Shown piece by piece: positions 24,701 through 32,622 of a stretch of 64,000 nt of DNA (its first letter is position 1; every line of letters starts with the position of its first letter). Made by a program: the position numbers and the translations under genes. The notes under the pieces are model-generated. The model was not told the origin of the DNA. It did no database searches and was given only the letters and a program-made list of their open reading frames with translations. The stretch covers positions 62,001 through 126,000 of the forward strand of contig JAIQFK010000002.1 of assembly GCA_020073305.1 (NCBI GenBank). The letters run 5' to 3'. The DNA is from Terriglobia bacterium. Lineage in GTDB: Bacteria; Acidobacteriota; Terriglobia; Bryobacterales; Bryobacteraceae.

Positions 24701-25030
24701 AACCGTCAGAGACAAGTTGGTTGTGGTCGTGTGGTTCAGTTCCACACTCACGTCCGCCCTGGTGACCGGGGTGAAGCCCGACACCGTCGCGTTGACATCG
24801 TACCGGCCGACCGGAACGTTATTAATGCGATAGTCCCCGGCGGTGCTCGTGGTCGAGCTGTATTTCACGCCGGTGTCTTTGTTGGTCGCGGTGATCGTCG
24901 CATTCGGAACCGCGGATCCCGACGCATCCGTCACGTTTCCGACAAGAGTACCGTCCACCTGGCTGAAGCTCAGTACTGCCAGCCCGGTCAGAAGAAATAG
25001 AACTACTGTCGCTCTAATGAGTGTCCGCAT
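21746..25030 (-). CDS. Oar-like TonB-dependent outer membrane receptor 1
   Basis: 1094 aa from ATG 25030 with a GGGGAGG site. A signal peptide (about 1-25) is followed by a carboxypeptidase-regulatory-like beta domain (VDGTLVGNVTDASGSAVPNA, residues about 26-110). Then come a plug (SGQRPENNTFTVDGVDN) and a very long beta barrel ending in the aromatic motif VAHFTF. This acidobacterial Oar-like group is believed to import large plant or polymer-derived substrates; the actual ligand is unknown. It is monocistronic with its own terminator. Confidence 0.9.
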   Translation of the reverse strand: MRTLIRATVVLFLLTGLAVLSFSQVDGTLVGNVTDASGSAVPNATITATNKDTGVKYSSTTSTAGDYRINNVPVGRYDVNATVSGFTPVTRADVSVELNHTTTTNLSLTVGSVTTVVEVQEAGATIDTSTAQLQTAFDSKQAVDVPLAGISRVIGTSGIYNLSLTSAGVATSGGVGQGTGPSISGQRPENNTFTVDGVDNDDRYVTGPAMVISNEAVAQFNVLQNQFSAEFGGASGGVFNLVVKSGTNSVHGSVYEYLQNRDLNAMDAQYTHAGLTSLPRFDSNRLGATVGGPIIKNKLFYFGNYEYNPLGQASVPGQTVDAPTSAGISLLNGMGNLSKTNLGILEKYLPVAPSATDSTTVNGVKVPIGPLSFASPNYYNTYLGIVAIDYNISDKDQVRGRYVYSNYTGIDFNSALPVFFQPSPSVARSGSISEFHNFSATMENELRVSFRRFTNNIGGGPFKFPGLDAFPNLSFDDLNLQMGPDPNTPTGEIANNLGIQENLTKTLGRHTIKAGYSFSDAILTGSFVQRARGDYDYLNLEEYLLDNAPTGGNLSGVSGERSVGANNGVPFGFLSHAAFVNDDFRLRPNLTLNLGVRYEYVTMPVGSRAQQYSAVGNVPGVITFNKPHFSPNDWSPRIGFAYSPGKNNVWSIRGGFARSFDLTYINLNQNASPPFYQTTRDCPDACAATNFLAGGGLTATLPSGTPSVADARGAVASYTWSDQRPYALTGSLGVQRVFARDYTVEARYVYTKGVHLWNQTRLNILSRVTPTDFLPTYFSMPDPSVLAGLTKTLGDIQAKTSNYMAQYGLTNAIVGYHPWGNSRYNGLQMQLNKRYSRNFSYIVAYTWSHNFDDSTATNFSTILSPRRAQDFQNLRAEWASSALDRRHRFTFTPIYDFKPFQNGNWMMKNVVGNWNISGTYTFQSPEYATVQSGVDSNLNGDSAGDRAIINPAGAANVGSGVTALTNSAGDIVAYVADKSNARYVVAGAGALSNGGRNTFPLDHTNNFDFALTKRINITERFRFDIGAQAFNLFNHAQFVGGYLNDVNPYSTAAISRSFLVPSSSSFGAYNQGTADVGFFPSNSRAVQLVAHFTF

Positions 25031-25190
25031 AGGTCCTCCCCGTTTTTCTCCTTTGAGGTCCGAATATTGTGATGGAACCTTGCCTAGCACGCAGCGAGCC
25101 AGATACATTTGTTAATAAAATCAAGTGCTTACGGTAAGGAAAGATGCCGTTTATTTCATTAATTGTAATAGTCGTTACGCGCTTTCATAG

Positions 25191-25232
25191 AATATGGCGG
25201 TTCGCCACAGCCTAGTACCAATCCACCATATT
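25191..25232. promoter_or_regulatory. inverted repeat in the 380-bp divergent intergenic region
   Basis: AATATGGCGG at 25191-25200 pairs with CCACCATATT at 25223-25232 with one mismatch, spaced by 22 bases. The stretch 25031-25412 has no gene; it separates the receptor (minus) from the small Tudor-like gene (plus). A second feature there is the promoter at 25285. No protein is known to bind here. Confidence 0.4.
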
Positions 25233-25284
25233 CCACATGGCAAACCGCGATTTTTGGGCCCTTTCGTAACCTGACTTTCGCCTA

Positions 25285-25314
25285 TCGACAGCCTCGGGCG
25301 GACTTTGGTATTAT
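25285..25314 (+). promoter_or_regulatory. candidate sigma-70 promoter for the Tudor-like and cold-shock genes
   Basis: TCGACA (-35) and TATTAT (-10) are 18 bases apart. Start of transcription would leave about a 90-base 5' leader before the ATG at 25413, a length in keeping with RNA-level control near cold-shock genes. Pattern-based only. Confidence 0.45.
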
Positions 25315-25412
25315 TAGAACCTGACGAGTTGTGTTACCTCTCTCTCAGCCGGTGGATGGTCTGAGTTTCTCCCCACCTACAATCGCAACCCAAAGGAGCA
25401 GAACGTAGCCTT

Positions 25413-25646
25413 ATGGCTGCCAATCCGTATAGCCAAGGGGCCCAGGTCGAGCATTCTATTTTTGGCTTGGGAACCGTAATGTCAATCAATGAAGAACGCA
25501 TCGTGATCAAGTTTGATGATCACGGTGAGAAGAAGTTTGTGACCCCCATGGTCGTCGGTTCGCTGAAGAAGAGCGACCGCCAACCGCCTGCCGAGAAGCG
25601 CGCCTCGCGGCGAAAGAAAGCGGCAACCCCCGCGGCGGCCCACTAG
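25413..25646 (+). CDS. small UvrD-C-terminal/Tudor-like protein
   Basis: 77 aa. The core VEHSIFGLGTVMSINEERIVIKFDDHGEKKFV (core part; about residues 10-42) is the SH3/Tudor-like fold found at the C-terminus of UvrD/PcrA helicases and in small stand-alone proteins. The tail is Lys/Arg/Ala-rich and would bind nucleic acid or RNA polymerase. It is 20 bases upstream of a cold-shock protein gene in the same direction. Confidence 0.65.
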   Translation: MAANPYSQGAQVEHSIFGLGTVMSINEERIVIKFDDHGEKKFVTPMVVGSLKKSDRQPPAEKRASRRKKAATPAAAH

Positions 25647-25666
25647 CTGTCCAGGAAAGATCCCCC

Positions 25667-26086
25667 TTGAACGCAAGACAGAAACGCCTATTTGAAGAGG
25701 CTCGGAAGAAGAATCCGAGCCTGAAGATGCCTGAAGTCCAGCCCGTCTCCAACTGGAGCGAAGAGGATTTGGCGCTGATTAAGCAGGGTGTGGGCGACAA
25801 ATCCGGCCGCCCGGCTTCGGCCTCCGCCGATTCTGCCAACGGCGAATCGGAGACCCCGTCCGCGGAAACGGGCTCGGTGGTCACCTATTTTGAAGATAAG
25901 GGATTCGGTTTCCTGCGCCCCGATAACGGCGGCCGCGACGTGTTTTTCCACATCTCGCGGCTGAACGAAGGGCAGGCCAGCGACCTAACGCCTGGCACGA
26001 AGGTCATCTACGAACTGGGCATGGACCGCACCGGCAAGATGGCCGCGAGCAGCGTGCGGGTTATGCCTCCTGCCGAAAAAACCTAA
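25667..26086 (+). CDS. cold-shock domain protein with N-terminal extension
   Basis: 139 aa from TTG 25667, preceded by AGGAAAG. Residues about 65-135 are a cold-shock domain: SVVTYFEDKGFGFLRPDNGG includes the RNP1-like KGFGF motif, and DVFFHIS is the RNP2-like strand. An N-terminal low-complexity region of about 60 residues precedes it. It is an RNA/ssDNA-binding chaperone. It likely shares a transcript with the small Tudor-like gene. Confidence 0.85.
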   Translation: MNARQKRLFEEARKKNPSLKMPEVQPVSNWSEEDLALIKQGVGDKSGRPASASADSANGESETPSAETGSVVTYFEDKGFGFLRPDNGGRDVFFHISRLNEGQASDLTPGTKVIYELGMDRTGKMAASSVRVMPPAEKT

Positions 26087-26239
26087 AAGACGCCATCAGC
26101 ACAAAAGACGCGCCGAGGAACGTACCCGGGTCCAGAGCCGGAACTCCATCCGGGCTCCCGCAAAACCAGGGTGGCGAACGAGCTGACGAACCGCGGAACG
26201 AAGATCCCGCATGAGTACAATGATAGGCCGGAGGCGCGG

Positions 26240-26620
26240 ATGGCAGAGTTAAATTTCAAGCTCACGCAGATCGGCGTGGTGATGCTGGGCGTGGAGCAAC
26301 TGGCGCGCGCCGTGGCGTTTTATCGCGACAAGCTCGGTTTAGCGCTGAAGGGCCAGAACGAGGGCTTCGCTTTCTTCGATGGCGGCGGCGTCACGCTCGG
26401 CTTGAGCGAGGCGCTGGCCAGGGCGAGCAGCCAGATCCCGGGCGCGGTCGAGGTCGTTTTCTCCGTCGAGAACGTTCGAGCGGCGCACCAGGCGCTGGCC
26501 GCACGCGGAGTCCAGTTCACTCACGAACCGCGAACCGTCACCGGGCCGCTCTGGGCAGCCAACTTCAACGATCCGGACGGCCACCCGCTCTCGGTCTTCG
26601 GGCCGGAGGGGATTCTCTGA
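26240..26620 (+). CDS. VOC/glyoxalase-fold protein
   Basis: 126 aa from ATG 26240, which has a GGAGG site; an earlier in-frame start at 26171 lacks one. Two beta-alpha-beta-beta-beta modules: IGVVMLGVEQLARAVAFYRD, then GPLWAANFNDPDGHPLSVFGPEG with the metal-site-like Glu region. The family holds lyases, dioxygenases and antibiotic-binding proteins; the substrate is open. Confidence 0.82.
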   Translation: MAELNFKLTQIGVVMLGVEQLARAVAFYRDKLGLALKGQNEGFAFFDGGGVTLGLSEALARASSQIPGAVEVVFSVENVRAAHQALAARGVQFTHEPRTVTGPLWAANFNDPDGHPLSVFGPEGIL

Positions 26621-26657
26621 GACGCCGGGATTGCCGCTGAAGAGACTCGCTGAAATA

Positions 26658-26675
26658 GCAGGCGAAAACGCCTGC
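26658..26675. repeat. small GCAGGCG hairpin
   Basis: GCAGGCG, AAAA loop, CGCCTGC: a 7-bp perfect stem. It sits between the VOC gene and the photolyase. The tip sequence resembles part of the 112-bp element at 5227 and may be a fragment of the same family or a terminator lacking a T-run. Confidence 0.45.
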
Positions 26676-26692
26676 CCCACCTGTCCCTACTC

Positions 26693-28091
26693 ATGAATGA
26701 ACGTGTGCGTCAATTGAACGATGCCGCGATCCGGCCGGGAAAATACGTCCGGTACTGGACGCAAATGAACCGGAGGGCGGAGTCGAATCATGCGCTGGCC
26801 TACGCGGCCGGCGTGGCCAACGAAGCCGATCTTCCGCTGCTGGTTTACGAAGGCCTTACGTGCTCGTACCCGCAGGCCAATGATCGCTTGCATACTTTTC
26901 TTCTGGAAGGCGCGCCGGAAAACCACCGACGCTTCCGGGCATTGGGCGCCGGCTATTGCTTTCATCTTCGCCGCCGGAGCGCCGATCCGGATGACGCGTT
27001 CTACCGGCTGGCGAAAGATGCCGCCGCCGTCGTGACTGACGACTTTCCCACCTTCGTTGCGCGCCGGCACAAATGCGCGGGTTCCGGGGAAACTCGATGC
27101 GCCGTACTTTGCAGTCGACTCCAGTTGCGTCGTTCCGATGAGCCTTTTCGAGAAACGCGAGTACGCCGCTTACACCATTCGGCCCAAGATCAGAGCGCGG
27201 TTGACGAAGTATCTGGCGAAGGCCCCTTCTGTTCGGTTGAAGCACAAGTTTGAGTTGCCAACGCCGGAATTGCATACCGAAGTTACCGGCGCAAATATTG
27301 CCGGGCTGTTGGCTTCCTGCGAAATTCATCACGGCATCCGGCCTTCGACGTCTTTCCGCGGCGGGACCCTCGACGCCCAGCGCCGGTTGCGAACCTTCCT
27401 CAAGAAGAATCTGGCGCGCTATGCCGGGGAAAGCAACCAGCCGTCGGCGCACGCGACGTCCAATCTAAGCCCGTACCTGCACTTCGGACATATCAGCGCG
27501 CTGGACGTCGCTCTCGCTGTTCGAGCCTACGCGCAAAGGCACAAACTGATGGCCGACGAATTCCTGGAGGAGCTGATTGTGCGGCGGGAACTGGCGTTCA
27601 ACTTCGCGCGGCATACGGATCAACCGGAATCGCTCGACGTCCTGCCCGACTGGGCGCGGCGCACGCTGAAGAAGCATGACCGCGATAAACGTCCAGTCGT
27701 TTATACGTTCGACAAGCTCGAGCGCGCGGAGACGCGGGATGAGCTGTGGAATGCCACGCAAAAGGAAATGCTGTTGCGCGGCAAAATTCACGGCTACTAT
27801 CGCATGTACTGGGGCAAGAAGATTATCGAGTGGACGCCGAGCCATGCGGAAGCGCTGGCTTTCATGATCTCGATTCACGACCGCTATGCGCTCGACGGGC
27901 GCGATCCCAACACGTACGCAAATATCCTTTGGTGTTTCGGCCTGCATGACCGGCCGTGGGGCGAGAGGCCGATCTTCGGACAGGTTCGCTACATGTCGCT
28001 CGAAGGGATGAAGCGCAAGACGGACACCGAGGCGTACATCCGGGAGATCCGGTCCCTCGAGGAGGGCGGCGAGGATTTATCCGAACTGTGA
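26693..28091 (+). pseudogene. phr: class II CPD photolyase with a frameshift
   Basis: Two overlapping frames together make one photolyase of about 460 aa. The first (26693 on) has RYWTQMNRRAESNHALAYA and the second (to 28091) has LDGRDPNTYANILWCFG and HDRPWGERPIFG, the class II C-terminal signature for FAD and cyclobutane pyrimidine dimer repair. The join is near 27068-27074, where one extra A in a CACAAATG context would restore RRHNARVPGK. Either a one-base assembly error or a recently inactivated gene. A TAGGAGGT-like site was not seen. Confidence 0.88.
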
Positions 28092-28103
28092 TGAGAAGGC
28101 GGC

Positions 28104-28610
28104 TTATGACTCGACGGGCTCGGGCACGCTAGTATCGCGCTCCCAGCCCTCGTTCTCGAGCTTGATGTGCTGGATGGCGACGGCGTTGGCATTTGCGTCC
28201 AGATCCGGCAGCGCCTGGTATTCCGATACCCAGCAGCGGTGGACCTTGTACGCCAGCGCGAGTTGGCCGGCCTCGTTGTAGAACTCGATGATGATGTCCT
28301 TGCGGAACTCTTTCAGTGCTACCTCGGCTCCCAGCCCGGCGCCCAGTTTCCACACCAGGTTGGCCCAGTCCTCGAAGGCGGGGTCGTGCGTGACACCACG
28401 CTCGAGCGTGATGGGCTCGTACTTGGTAAGGCCCGGAGATTTGTGCAGCGCGCTGGGATCGCCGCCCTCGCGGTGCTCCACCACTTCGGTGGTGCGCACA
28501 AGCGCGCTGACGCGGCTGACGCCCGCCACATATTTGCCGTCCCACTTGACCCGGAACTTGTAGTTCTTGTACGGGTCGACTCTTGCTGGATTGACTGTGA
28601 ACTCGGACAT
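28104..28610 (-). CDS. orphan T4 gp19-like tail tube protein
   Basis: 168 aa from ATG 28610. It matches the phage T4 gp19/contractile tail tube (Hcp-like) family: VDPYKNYKFRVKWDGKYVAGVSRVSAL at the start, then KYEPITLERGVTHDPAFEDW in the middle, and a C-terminal AIQHIKLENEGWERD. Such proteins stack into the inner tube of contractile injection systems. No sheath, baseplate, ATPase or spike gene flanks it, so it is orphaned. It is head-to-head with the PQQ enzyme gene, with the open frames nearly touching. Confidence 0.82.
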   Translation of the reverse strand: MSEFTVNPARVDPYKNYKFRVKWDGKYVAGVSRVSALVRTTEVVEHREGGDPSALHKSPGLTKYEPITLERGVTHDPAFEDWANLVWKLGAGLGAEVALKEFRKDIIIEFYNEAGQLALAYKVHRCWVSEYQALPDLDANANAVAIQHIKLENEGWERDTSVPEPVES

Positions 28611-28678
28611 GGAGTCATTTTCACATGTCTGTCGCATCCATCTTGTTTTCGATGGCTGCAATCGTTCATCTTGTTGAT

Positions 28679-30550
28679 ATGCACTTTCTGGCGATTCTTA
28701 TCCTTCTGGCAGCCGGCGCGGCGCGGGCGGCGGACAGCAGCGACTGGCCCGCCTACGGGCGCGATCCGGGAGGCACGCGCTATTCGCCGCTCAAACAGAT
28801 CAACCGTGGGAATGTCACGAAGCTCCACGCCGCCTGGACGTACCACACGCATGCGCTCGAGCCCGAAAGCGAGCTGAACCACAAGGCTGCGTTCGAAGCG
28901 ACGCCGATTCTGTTTGAAGGACGCCTCTACCTGAGCACGCCGTTCGATCAGGTGATTGCGCTTGATCCGGCGACCGGCGCGGAGAAATGGAAACACGATC
29001 CCGATATCGATCGAAGCGCCAACTATTCCGAAGTGACCTCGCGAGGCGTCTCAGCCTGGGGTGACGCGAAAGCCGCGGCGGACGCGGTTTGCCGGTCGCG
29101 AGTCTTTATCGGAACCATCGACGCGCGGCTGATCGCTCTCGATGCGCGCACAGGCCGGCGTTGTGAGGCCTTCGGCGAACACGGGGCCGTGGATCTGACG
29201 AGCGGCGTCGCTCTGCGCGACCGTGGCGATTACCAGGTGACCTCGCCACCTGCGATCGTGGGCGACCTGGTGATCACCGGCTCCTCCATTGGCGACAACC
29301 GCGCCGTGGATGTAGAACGCGGTGTTGTCCGCGCATTCGACGCTCGCACGGGCAAGCTGCGCTGGTCCTGGGACCCGATCCCCTGGGCCGAGAAACAAAC
29401 AATGCGCACCGGCGCAGCCAACGCCTGGGGTGTGCTTTCGGTCGACGCAGCGCGAGGACTGGTCTTCATTCCGACCGGCAGCGCGAGTCCGGATTTTTAC
29501 GGAGGCGGGCGTCCGGGGGACAACGCGCACGCCAATTCCGTGGTCGCGCTGCGCGCCTCAACCGGTGAGCTGGTGTGGAGTTTTCAGGTCGTGCATCACG
29601 ATCTTTGGGACTACGACGTGGCCGCGCAGCCCTCGCTGCTGGATTTTCACGGACGGCCGGCGGTGGCGGTGACCACCAAGATGGGGAATGTCTTTGTGCT
29701 CGATCGCGAGACCGGAAAGCCGCTCCATCCGGTGGAAGAACGTCCCGTGCCTCAGAGCGACGTGCCGGGCGAAAAGACGTGGCCCACGCAGCCGTTTTCG
29801 AGCTTGCCGCCGCTGGTTCCGCAGAAGATCGGTCCAGACGACGCCTGGGGTCTGACTGAAGAGGAGCGCGCGCAATGCCGCACCTGGATTTCATCGCTGC
29901 GCGCGGAGGGAATGTTCACGCCGCCATCGCTTCAGGGCAGCCTGTTCGTACCGGGCAATGTGGGAGGGGTGAATTGGGGCAGTGCGGCCATCGACCCCGA
30001 ACACGGTTTGCTGATTGCCAACACGAATCGGCTGCCGTTTGCGTTGCGGCTCATTCCGAGGGAGAAGCTGTCGAGCGAAATCGACGACGCCAGGCGCAAT
30101 CGATTGGAAGGGGAATTCGGAAGGCAGACGAAGGCGCCGTATGCCATGTATCGCGAGCCCTTGCTAGCCGGACCACGGCGCATACCCTGCACCAACCCTC
30201 CCTGGGGCGCGATTGTGGCGCTGGATCTCAAGGAGGGCAAACTGCGCTGGCAAACACCGCTGGGTTTGATGGCCCCGGGGCTGCCTCCGGGATCACTGAA
30301 CCTCGGCGGGCCGATGGCCACCGCGGGCGGTCTGATATTCACGGCCGCAGCCGTGGACACCTTCCTGCGCGCGTTCGATGCCGAGACCGGCCGCGAGATC
30401 TGGAAAGCCGAATTGCCCGCCAGCGCGCAAGCCACTCCGATGACCTACGCGCTCGGGGGCAAGCAGTATGTGGTGATCTGCGCGGGTGGGCACGGCAAGC
30501 TGGAAAGCAAGCAGGGCGACGCGGTGGTGGCGTTTGCGCTGGGAGAGTAG
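28679..30550 (+). CDS. PQQ-dependent dehydrogenase (glucose-dehydrogenase-like beta-propeller)
   Basis: 623 aa from ATG 28679, starting a signal peptide (ends ARAADSSDWP). Eight-bladed propeller repeats recur as GDPATGAEKW- and ALDARTGR-like strands; the N-terminus DWPAYGRDPGGTRYSPLKQI is typical of quinoprotein glucose dehydrogenase. The five membrane helices of the E. coli form are absent, so it is periplasmic. Electrons would go to a quinone or cytochrome. It is divergent from the tube protein gene. Alternative start GTG/ATG 28625 would lengthen it. Confidence 0.85.
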   Translation: MHFLAILILLAAGAARAADSSDWPAYGRDPGGTRYSPLKQINRGNVTKLHAAWTYHTHALEPESELNHKAAFEATPILFEGRLYLSTPFDQVIALDPATGAEKWKHDPDIDRSANYSEVTSRGVSAWGDAKAAADAVCRSRVFIGTIDARLIALDARTGRRCEAFGEHGAVDLTSGVALRDRGDYQVTSPPAIVGDLVITGSSIGDNRAVDVERGVVRAFDARTGKLRWSWDPIPWAEKQTMRTGAANAWGVLSVDAARGLVFIPTGSASPDFYGGGRPGDNAHANSVVALRASTGELVWSFQVVHHDLWDYDVAAQPSLLDFHGRPAVAVTTKMGNVFVLDRETGKPLHPVEERPVPQSDVPGEKTWPTQPFSSLPPLVPQKIGPDDAWGLTEEERAQCRTWISSLRAEGMFTPPSLQGSLFVPGNVGGVNWGSAAIDPEHGLLIANTNRLPFALRLIPREKLSSEIDDARRNRLEGEFGRQTKAPYAMYREPLLAGPRRIPCTNPPWGAIVALDLKEGKLRWQTPLGLMAPGLPPGSLNLGGPMATAGGLIFTAAAVDTFLRAFDAETGREIWKAELPASAQATPMTYALGGKQYVVICAGGHGKLESKQGDAVVAFALGE

Positions 30551-30582
30551 CGGCACCTGCAGTAAGATAAAGGAAAGCCTCA

Positions 30583-31557
30583 ATGCTTTCCATCGTCATC
30601 CCGGTCCATAACGAAGAGCGCTCCATCCTGCCTTTGTACGACCGGCTGACGGCGGTGCTGGATGGTGTGCGCCAGCCGTACGAAATTCTTTTTGTCGACG
30701 ATGCCTCGACCGACCGCAGCTTCGAGTTGCTGGCGAATCTGGTGGAAACGGACGCGCGGCTCAAAGTGATCCGGCTGCGGCGCAACTTCGGACAGACCGC
30801 GGCGCTTTCCGCGGGTTTCCACGAGGCGGCGGGCACCGTCATCATCGCCATGGACGGCGATCTGCAGCACGCTCCCGAGGACATTCCCGCGCTGCTCGGC
30901 AAGATCGAGGAAGGCTACGATATCGCCAGCGGCTGGCGCAAAGAACGGGTCGATAACGCCATCACGCGCAAGATCCCTTCACGCATCGCCAACTGGCTGA
31001 TGGCGCGGGCATCCGGACTCGATCTGCGTGATTTCGGCACCACGTTCAAGGCTTACCGCGCCGAAGTCCTGAAGGACGTGAACCTGTACGGCGAGTTGCA
31101 CCGCTTCATTCCGGCGCTCGCAAGTTTCTACGGCGCCCGCGTGGTGGAAGTGCCTATCCGCAACACACCGCGCGCGGCCGGTGAATCCCACTACGGCCTG
31201 AGCCGCACCTTTCGCGTGCTGTTCGACATCCTCACCATCCGCTTCCTGCTGAAATACTTCACGCGGCCCATGCATTTCTTCGGCACTTTGGGCCTGAGTG
31301 GCTTTGGGCTGGGCTCTCTGATTCTGGCCTACTGTGCCGGGGACAAACTGATTAACGGTCACGACCTGGTGCTGGAACACGGTCCGCTGATGATGGCCGG
31401 AGGCCTGCTGCTGCTCGCGGGGCTCATGATGTTCTCCACCGGCCTGCTCGGTGAAGTCATGATCCGCACTTATTTCGAGAGCCAGGACCGGCGCATTTAC
31501 GCCATCCGCGAGATCCTCACGCAGAAAAAACCGGGCGTGAGGGGCGAAGCCAGATAA
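30583..31557 (+). CDS. GT2 polyprenyl-phosphate glycosyltransferase
   Basis: 324 aa. GT-A fold: MLSIVIPVHNEERSILPLYDR, DDASTDRS, and the DxD-like AMDGDLQHAPED. Two C-terminal membrane helices (about 235-300) match the DPM1/GtrB/ArnC subclass that makes undecaprenyl-phosphate sugars for use outside the cytoplasm. It begins 32 bases after the PQQ enzyme gene and may be co-transcribed. Sugar type unknown. Confidence 0.88.
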   Translation: MLSIVIPVHNEERSILPLYDRLTAVLDGVRQPYEILFVDDASTDRSFELLANLVETDARLKVIRLRRNFGQTAALSAGFHEAAGTVIIAMDGDLQHAPEDIPALLGKIEEGYDIASGWRKERVDNAITRKIPSRIANWLMARASGLDLRDFGTTFKAYRAEVLKDVNLYGELHRFIPALASFYGARVVEVPIRNTPRAAGESHYGLSRTFRVLFDILTIRFLLKYFTRPMHFFGTLGLSGFGLGSLILAYCAGDKLINGHDLVLEHGPLMMAGGLLLLAGLMMFSTGLLGEVMIRTYFESQDRRIYAIREILTQKKPGVRGEAR

Positions 31558-31569
31558 GAGCCAGCGCTC

Positions 31570-32388
31570 TTACAGATGTTTCCCGCGCACCCAGTACTCC
31601 TCAAACAGCCCTTTCATGGCCTCACCCATGCCTTCATGATCGAAGACCAAAGAGGTCCAACTGGGCCGCGTGATCACCGGGTCGAGGAGTGCGATCAGGC
31701 CCCGGCAGCCGTCGAACAAGGCCAGCTTCATAGGCAAGGACGCCACCTGCCGGACTTCAACACCCGCCGCTGAGTACTCACCCAGCCGTTGCCGGTGTCC
31801 GTCATCGAGCGAAGCCGACTCCAGCAGCAGGCAGCACGCCACGCCCGATTCGCGCGCATGCTTCACCAACTTCTCATCCAGCGGATCCACCGCGTACGGC
31901 GGCCTCGAAAATTCCAGATATTCCGACTTCACCTCAGACAGCATCTTGCGGTACTCGGCGCCGGTTTGTGCCGGCTCGGTCACAATCCGCAGGTAATCCA
32001 GAGTGCCCCGCCCTCCCTGGCCCTCCGAGTAAAGAGATTTCAAATCGTCCATCAGACCCGAGGCTACGCGGCTCTGGTCGGTCAGTTCGTGCTCCATCAA
32101 CTGCCGCTGGCGAGAGAGATAACTGGGAATCGCCAGGCCCGGCTCGACGGCTGAGAAAAGTTTGGTTTTCTCCTGCACTACCTGCGCGAACCCTTTCTCC
32201 ACCAGGCTGTCCAGCACTTCGTAGATCTTCTGGCGGGGAACATGAGCGCGCGCCGCCAGCTCCAGCGCTTTGAATTTGGGATGGCCGAGCAGCACCAGGT
32301 AAGAACGCGATTCGTAGGCGTTCAACCCCAGTTGCTGTAACCGGCGCCAGAAGCGCTGGAACTCGACTTCCACCATTGCGTCACTCAT
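31570..32388 (-). CDS. TrmB-family transcriptional regulator
   Basis: 272 aa. N-terminal winged helix with LNAYESRSYLVLLGHPKFKALELAARAHVPRQKIYEVLDSLVEKGF (core positions about 20-66), then a helical linker and a phospholipase-D-like sugar-sensor domain. TrmB proteins sense sugars or their phosphates. It is convergent with the GT2 gene, ending 12 bases away. Targets unclear; the divergent two-component regulator at 32623 is a candidate. Confidence 0.83.
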   Translation of the reverse strand: MSDAMVEVEFQRFWRRLQQLGLNAYESRSYLVLLGHPKFKALELAARAHVPRQKIYEVLDSLVEKGFAQVVQEKTKLFSAVEPGLAIPSYLSRQRQLMEHELTDQSRVASGLMDDLKSLYSEGQGGRGTLDYLRIVTEPAQTGAEYRKMLSEVKSEYLEFSRPPYAVDPLDEKLVKHARESGVACCLLLESASLDDGHRQRLGEYSAAGVEVRQVASLPMKLALFDGCRGLIALLDPVITRPSWTSLVFDHEGMGEAMKGLFEEYWVRGKHL

Positions 32389-32502
32389 GGACTCAATAAC
32401 AATATCAGATCAGCAAGCGGTCAAAATTCAAAAAGCTTGTAAACGCAATCAGGTACGGACTTTGTCAGGCCGCTCGGCCCCCGCTGGCCATGCCCCCCTT
32501 CA

Positions 32503-32545
32503 GGTGAAAACCCGGGGTGTCCGCGGAGCCATCGGGTGAAAACCC
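32503..32545. promoter_or_regulatory. two GGTGAAAACCC direct repeats upstream of the NarL-type gene
   Basis: The 11-mer GGTGAAAACCC occurs at 32503-32513 and 32535-32545, 32 bases apart (about three helical turns). It ends 25 bases before the -35 box at 32570. An overlapping inverted repeat pairs AACCCCT with AAGGGTT. The arrangement fits paired operator sites on one DNA face; the bound regulator is not known. Confidence 0.55.
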
Positions 32546-32569
32546 CTCGAATTCTAAGGGTTACGAGCA

Positions 32570-32598
32570 TTGACTTAGTACTAGGACCACCGTAGAAT
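32570..32598 (+). promoter_or_regulatory. sigma-70 promoter of the NarL-type response regulator
   Basis: TTGACT and TAGAAT are separated by exactly 17 bases, a near-consensus vegetative promoter. The -10 ends 24 bases before ATG 32623, leaving a very short leader and no clear ribosome site. Confidence 0.75.
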
Positions 32599-32622
32599 TA
32601 AGCCAGTGTACTCTTCGCTACG

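Noticed and set aside
24077-25000. 307-codon open frame opposite Oar-like receptor 1
   Set aside because: Antisense of a conserved receptor domain; no signal, no motif.
28104-28610. Prophage reading for the gp19-like gene
   Set aside because: No capsid, portal, terminase, lysis or integrase gene within 20 kb; neighbours are metabolic.
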